In this document: one piece after another, positions 60,801-64,000 of the stretch
How positions within the stretch are numbered: the first letter of the stretch is position 1
Layout of the letters: the number at the start of each line of letters is the position of its first letter
Assembly (NCBI RefSeq): GCF_041052385.1
Contig: NZ_CP163439.1
Span: forward strand, 7,491,001 to 7,555,000
Length of the DNA: 64,000 nt
Reading direction: 5' to 3'
DNA from: Streptomyces sp. R28
GTDB taxonomy: Bacteria > Actinomycetota > Actinomycetes > Streptomycetales > Streptomycetaceae
Notes under the pieces: model-generated
Databases searched by the model: none
What the model saw: only the letters and a program-made list of their open reading frames with translations
What the model was told of the DNA's origin: nothing
Translations under genes and position numbers: made by a program

Positions 60801-60904
60801 CCTCGGTATCCGGCCGGCAGGTCACGCGGTGACCGTACGGTGAGGCAGAATCGGCATAGGTCGTTCATACACCGCGGCCAAAAGATCACAGGGGTCACGT
60901 CGAT

Positions 60905-60949
60905 GATCACCGCGATCACGCCGGCCACACCGATCACACCGATCACCTC
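60905..60949 (+). repeat. 9-base GATCAC repeats ahead of the PucR gene
   Basis: GATCAC occurs at 60905, 60914, 60932 and 60941, with a degenerate copy at 60923, giving five 9-base units, and once more at 60884. They end 16 bases before the pucR start. Possible regulator-binding or slippage array; the frame also encodes a Thr/Pro/Ile-rich peptide that is probably not real. Confidence 0.55.
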
Positions 60950-60964
60950 GATATTGAAGGCCTC

Positions 60965-62644
60965 ATGCCCCCCACGCTCGCCTCGCTCGTCCACCACTCC
61001 GCGCTCAAGCTGACCGTGCGGGCGGGCGAGGACCGCCTGGACGTGCCGGTGCGATGGGCGCACGTCAGTGAGCTCGCCGACCCCGTCCCCTACATGGAGG
61101 GCGGGGAGCTGCTGCTGATCACCGCGCTCAAGCTGGACGCGGAGAACCCCGAGGCGATGCGGCGCTATGTGCGGCGGCTGGCCGGTGCGGGTGTGGTCGG
61201 GCTGGGCTTCGCGGTCGGCGTCAACTACGAGGCAATCCCCACGGCGCTGGTCGAAGCGGCCGAGGAGGAGGGCCTGCCGCTGTTGGAGGTGCCGCGCCGC
61301 ACCCCCTTCCTCGCCATCAGCAAGGCCGTGTCGGCGGCGATCGCGGCGGATCAGTACCGGGCGGTGACGGCAGGGTTCGCGGCGCAACGGGAGCTGACGA
61401 AGCAGGCGTTGACCGACGGGCCGGAAGGGCTGCTGGCCGTGCTGGCGTCCCAGGTGGACGGCTGGGCGGCCCTGTACGACGCGTCCGGTGCCGTGGTCGC
61501 GACGGCGCCCGACTGGGCGGGACGGCGGGCGGCGCGGCTCACGGCGGACGTGGAGCGGCTGCGGGAGCGGACCGCGCCGGCGTCGTCCGTGGTCGGCGGG
61601 CCGGAGCACGAGGACCGGGTCGAGCTGCACACCCTGGGCACGGGGCGGCGGCCGCGCGCGGCGCTGGCCGTGGGGACGGCGGCGGCGCTGGGCACGGCGG
61701 AGCGGTACGCCGTGTACTCCGCGATCGCGCTGCTGACGCTGACCACCGAGCGGTCGCGGTCGCTGCACGCGGCCGAGCAGCGGGTGGGCGCGGCGGTGCT
61801 GCGCATGCTGCTCGCCGGGGAGCCGGACCACGCACGGGCCGTGGCGGGAGATCTGTACGGCGAGCTGCTGGACGCGCCCTTCCGGGTGATCGTCGCCGAG
61901 GCGGCGTCGGTGTCGGCGGCGCGGGTGGTGGATTCCGGGGCGCGGGTGGCGCTCACCAAGGCGTCCGCCGCGGTGCTGGCCACCGCGTCCGACACGTACG
62001 GCGATCCGCTGGGCGCCCTCACCGAGGTCGTGGAGTCCGCGGCGGCTCGGGCCGGGGAGGCGGTGCTCGTCGTGCCGGAGGGGGAGGGCGAAGCGGCGCG
62101 GCTGGTGGTGCTCGCCTCGGACGAGGGTGCGGTGGTGGCGGCGTGCGCGAAGTACGCGGCGGCACTGGAGGCGGCGCGGGCGGGGGACGTACCCGAGCAG
62201 CCGGGGGGCGCCGGCGAGGACGAGCTGGTCGTGGGGCTCTCGGCGCCGGCCGGGCCCATCGCTGCCGCGGCGGCGTACAAGCAGGCCGAGCAGGCCCTGT
62301 CGGTGGCTCGGCGGCGGGGGCGGGTGTGCGTGGAGCACGAGCAGCTGGCCGCGGGGTCGGTGTTGCCGCTGCTCGCGGACGATGCGGTGAAGGCGTTCGC
62401 GGACGGGTTGCTGCGGGCGCTGCACGAACACGACGCGACGGGGCGGGGGGATCTGGTCGCCTCGCTGCGGGCGTGGCTGTCGCGGCACGGGCAGTGGGAT
62501 GCGGCGGCTGCGGATCTGGGGGTGCATCGGCACACCTTGCGGTACCGGATGCGGCGGGTGGAGGAGATTCTTGGGCGCTCGCTGGATGACGCCGATGTGC
62601 GGATGGAGCTTTGGCTGGCGTTGAAGGCGACGTCGGCGGAGTAG
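60965..62644 (+). CDS. PucR family transcriptional regulator
   Basis: A 559-residue activator-type regulator. The N-terminal PucR domain covers about 1-150 (VRWAHVSELADPVPYMEGGELLLITALKL), a GGDEF-like central region about 270-410, and the C-terminal helix-turn-helix about 495-550 (WDAAAADLGVHRHTLRYRMRRVEEILGRSL). PucR proteins control purine, GABA or polyamine catabolism. Here it lies between gabT and an aldehyde dehydrogenase, so the target is probably GABA breakdown, as for the PucR-type GABA activators of other bacteria. GAAGG precedes the ATG. Confidence 0.9.
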   Translation: MPPTLASLVHHSALKLTVRAGEDRLDVPVRWAHVSELADPVPYMEGGELLLITALKLDAENPEAMRRYVRRLAGAGVVGLGFAVGVNYEAIPTALVEAAEEEGLPLLEVPRRTPFLAISKAVSAAIAADQYRAVTAGFAAQRELTKQALTDGPEGLLAVLASQVDGWAALYDASGAVVATAPDWAGRRAARLTADVERLRERTAPASSVVGGPEHEDRVELHTLGTGRRPRAALAVGTAAALGTAERYAVYSAIALLTLTTERSRSLHAAEQRVGAAVLRMLLAGEPDHARAVAGDLYGELLDAPFRVIVAEAASVSAARVVDSGARVALTKASAAVLATASDTYGDPLGALTEVVESAAARAGEAVLVVPEGEGEAARLVVLASDEGAVVAACAKYAAALEAARAGDVPEQPGGAGEDELVVGLSAPAGPIAAAAAYKQAEQALSVARRRGRVCVEHEQLAAGSVLPLLADDAVKAFADGLLRALHEHDATGRGDLVASLRAWLSRHGQWDAAAADLGVHRHTLRYRMRRVEEILGRSLDDADVRMELWLALKATSAE

Positions 62645-62652
62645 ACGGGTTT

Positions 62653-62836
62653 CGCCCCCGCCGCCCCTACCCGTCCCGTCCCTGGGGGCTGCCGCCCCCA
62701 GACCCCCGCTTCGGCCCTGAACGGGCCTCGTCCTCAAACGCCGGAGGGGCTGAAATTCAGCCCCTCCGGCGTTTGAGGAGCGGGGTCGAAGGGGCGGAGC
62801 CCCTTCAGGATGGGACGGGTAGGGGCGGCGGGGGCG
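62653..62836. repeat. Inverted-repeat-rich intergenic element, copy 2
   Basis: The 347-base gap between pucR and the next gene holds a 25-bp perfect outer inverted repeat (62653-62677 with 62812-62836), a hairpin at 62683-62700, a near-perfect 49-base palindrome with 24-bp arms (62731-62754 and 62756-62779) and a small hairpin at 62789-62805. It matches the element at 44898-45204. The rest of the gap (62837-62991) is C-rich with nothing recognisable. Confidence 0.88.
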
Positions 62837-62991
62837 TGAATTCCTGGGCCGTACCCCCACCCACCCCGCCAAACCGGCGCACCCCCGCCCCCCACCACTA
62901 CACCCCGGACAAACGCCCCTCCGCCCCCACCCCCCTACCGTGGACCCCGACACACCAGGACACCCCCAACGCGGAAGGGCCGGGACTCCCT

Positions 62992-64000
62992 ATGACTTCC
63001 ACCCACGCCTTCTGGCTCGCCGGTCGCCAGGTCAGCGGCGAGGACAGCTTCGATGTCACCTCCCCGTGGGACGGGCGGGTCGTCGCCAAGGTGAGTGTGC
63101 CGACGGACGCGCAGACCGAGGAGGCCGTGGCCGCCGCGTACGCCGTCCGCGAGGACTTCGCCGCGACGCCGGCCCACGTGCGTGCCGCCGCGCTCGACCA
63201 CGTCAGCAGGCGGCTCGTCGAGCGGACCGAGGAGATCGCCGCGCTGATCTCCGCCGAGAACGGCAAGCCGATGAAGTGGGCCCGGGGCGAGGTCGGCCGT
63301 GCCGTGTCCGTGTTCCGGTTCGCCGCCGAAGAGGCCCGGCGGTTCAACGGTGGCGAAGCCCAGCGGCTCGACACCGACCTCGGCGGGCAGGGGCGCCTCG
63401 CCCTCACCCGGCGCTTCCCCAAGGGCGTCGTCCTCGGGATCGCGCCGTTCAACTTCCCGCTGAACCTGTGCGCCCACAAGATCGCCCCGGCCATCGCCGC
63501 CGGCGCGCCGATCATTCTGAAGCCCGCCCCGGCCACCCCGCTCTCCGGGCTCGTCATCGGTGAGCTGCTCGCCGAGACCGGGCTCCCGGCCGGCTCCTGG
63601 AGCATCCTCCCGGTTCCGAACGACCGTATGCCCGCGCTGGTCCAGGACCCGCGCCTGCCCGTGATCTCCTTCACCGGCTCCGAGAAGGTCGGCTACGCGA
63701 TCATGGACTCGGTGCCGCGCAAGCACTGCACCCTGGAGCTGGGCGGCAACGGCGCGGCCGTCGTGCTCGGCGACTACGCCTCCGACGCGGACCTCGACTG
63801 GGCCGCGACCCGCATCGCCACTTTCTCCAACTACCAGGGCGGCCAGTCCTGCATCTCCGTGCAGCGGGTGATCGCGGACGCGTCCGTGTACGACCGGCTC
63901 GTGCCGCGCATCGTCGCCGCCGTCGAGGCCCAGGTCACCGGTGACCCGAGCGACGACGCGACCGACGTCGGGCCGCTGGTCAGCGAGGACGCCGCCAAGC
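62992..64000 (+). CDS. Aldehyde dehydrogenase family protein, 3' end outside window
   Basis: The first 336 residues of an NAD(P)-dependent aldehyde dehydrogenase; the frame is open at the window edge. The nucleotide-binding and catalytic parts are present: GIAPFNFPLNLCAHKIAPAIAAG (149-171), E249 in LELGGNG and the nucleophile C287 in GGQSCISVQR. It differs in type from the two aminobutyraldehyde enzymes and is nearer to succinic-semialdehyde or glyceraldehyde-type dehydrogenases. Position after gabT and pucR suggests succinic semialdehyde oxidation, the last step of GABA use, but this is inference. Confidence 0.88.
   Translation, partial: MTSTHAFWLAGRQVSGEDSFDVTSPWDGRVVAKVSVPTDAQTEEAVAAAYAVREDFAATPAHVRAAALDHVSRRLVERTEEIAALISAENGKPMKWARGEVGRAVSVFRFAAEEARRFNGGEAQRLDTDLGGQGRLALTRRFPKGVVLGIAPFNFPLNLCAHKIAPAIAAGAPIILKPAPATPLSGLVIGELLAETGLPAGSWSILPVPNDRMPALVQDPRLPVISFTGSEKVGYAIMDSVPRKHCTLELGGNGAAVVLGDYASDADLDWAATRIATFSNYQGGQSCISVQRVIADASVYDRLVPRIVAAVEAQVTGDPSDDATDVGPLVSEDAAK

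Noticed and set aside
60903..61014. 36-codon frame (MITAITPATP...) overlapping the pucR start
   Set aside because: No ribosome binding site and composed of the 9-base repeats; better explained as non-coding.
60194..62953. 919-codon open frame on the minus strand
   Set aside because: Antisense to the ATPase and pucR genes and running through the repeat element; shadow of GC-rich coding.
1..64000. CRISPR arrays, prophage, integrase or transposase genes, tRNA and rRNA genes
   Set aside because: None seen on either strand; gene content is continuous core chromosome.

Overview
The window is a 64 kb piece of a Streptomyces chromosome, from the conserved core. The DNA is very GC-rich with strong third-position GC, and GTG starts are common. 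The gene order is the Streptomyces rpsP-trmD-sip-whiG-rpsB-cdsA region. Marker genes are the sporulation sigma factor whiG, four adjacent type I signal peptidases, a chitinase preceded by a DasR-type operator, and a likely aminodeoxyfutalosine deaminase of the futalosine menaquinone route. No rRNA, tRNA, CRISPR array, prophage or intact insertion sequence was seen. S. coelicolor parallels named below come from memory, not from a search. || Layout. 1-21.8 kb is housekeeping: a SprT-like metallopeptidase candidate; rpsP-khpA-rimM-trmD-rplS; sipW-X-Y-Z; a Nudix gene; DUF2469; yraN-comM-dprA; whiG; a TetR regulator; an M23 peptidase; rpsB-tsf-pyrH-frr-cdsA; three small genes; and rlmN. 21.8-25.8 kb is a thiamine ABC transporter (thiBPQ) under a TPP riboswitch with a hairpin over its ribosome binding site. 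25.8-31.4 kb holds a DinB/MDMPI-type protein, an LAETG sortase substrate with a near-consensus promoter, a LOG-like protein, a VOC protein and an ABC pair whose ATPase lacks several canonical motifs. || 31.6-36.6 kb and 46-53.3 kb are two polyamine-use clusters. The first has a class III aminotransferase with an Lrp/AsnC regulator, diverging from an aminobutyraldehyde dehydrogenase and an orphan PotD-like lipoprotein. The second is a six-gene operon: aldehyde dehydrogenase, PotD, PotA, PotB, PotC and a PuuB-like FAD oxidase. With gabT (56.7 kb), a PucR regulator (61 kb) and a third aldehyde dehydrogenase cut by the window edge (63 kb), these could import putrescine or spermidine-type amines, oxidise them to aminoaldehydes and acids, and pass them through GABA to succinate. 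|| Between and after these lie a lipid kinase, a DD-peptidase-like hydrolase, an ECF sigma factor fused to its own zinc anti-sigma motif and a large C-terminal domain, a broken HxlR regulator, a glycerophosphodiesterase, the deaminase, a DUF4190 protein, a NADAR protein, a small gene with a hairpin over its ribosome binding site, a GH18 chitinase, a PAP2 phosphatase and a VirD4/TraG-like membrane ATPase. Two copies of an inverted-repeat-rich intergenic element (44.9 and 62.7 kb) are the clearest non-coding repeats. The best candidates for undescribed biology are the sigma/anti-sigma/sensor fusion, the small gene at 53.4 kb with its two upstream DNA/RNA structures, the degenerate ABC pair, and the core-genome VirD4-like ATPase.
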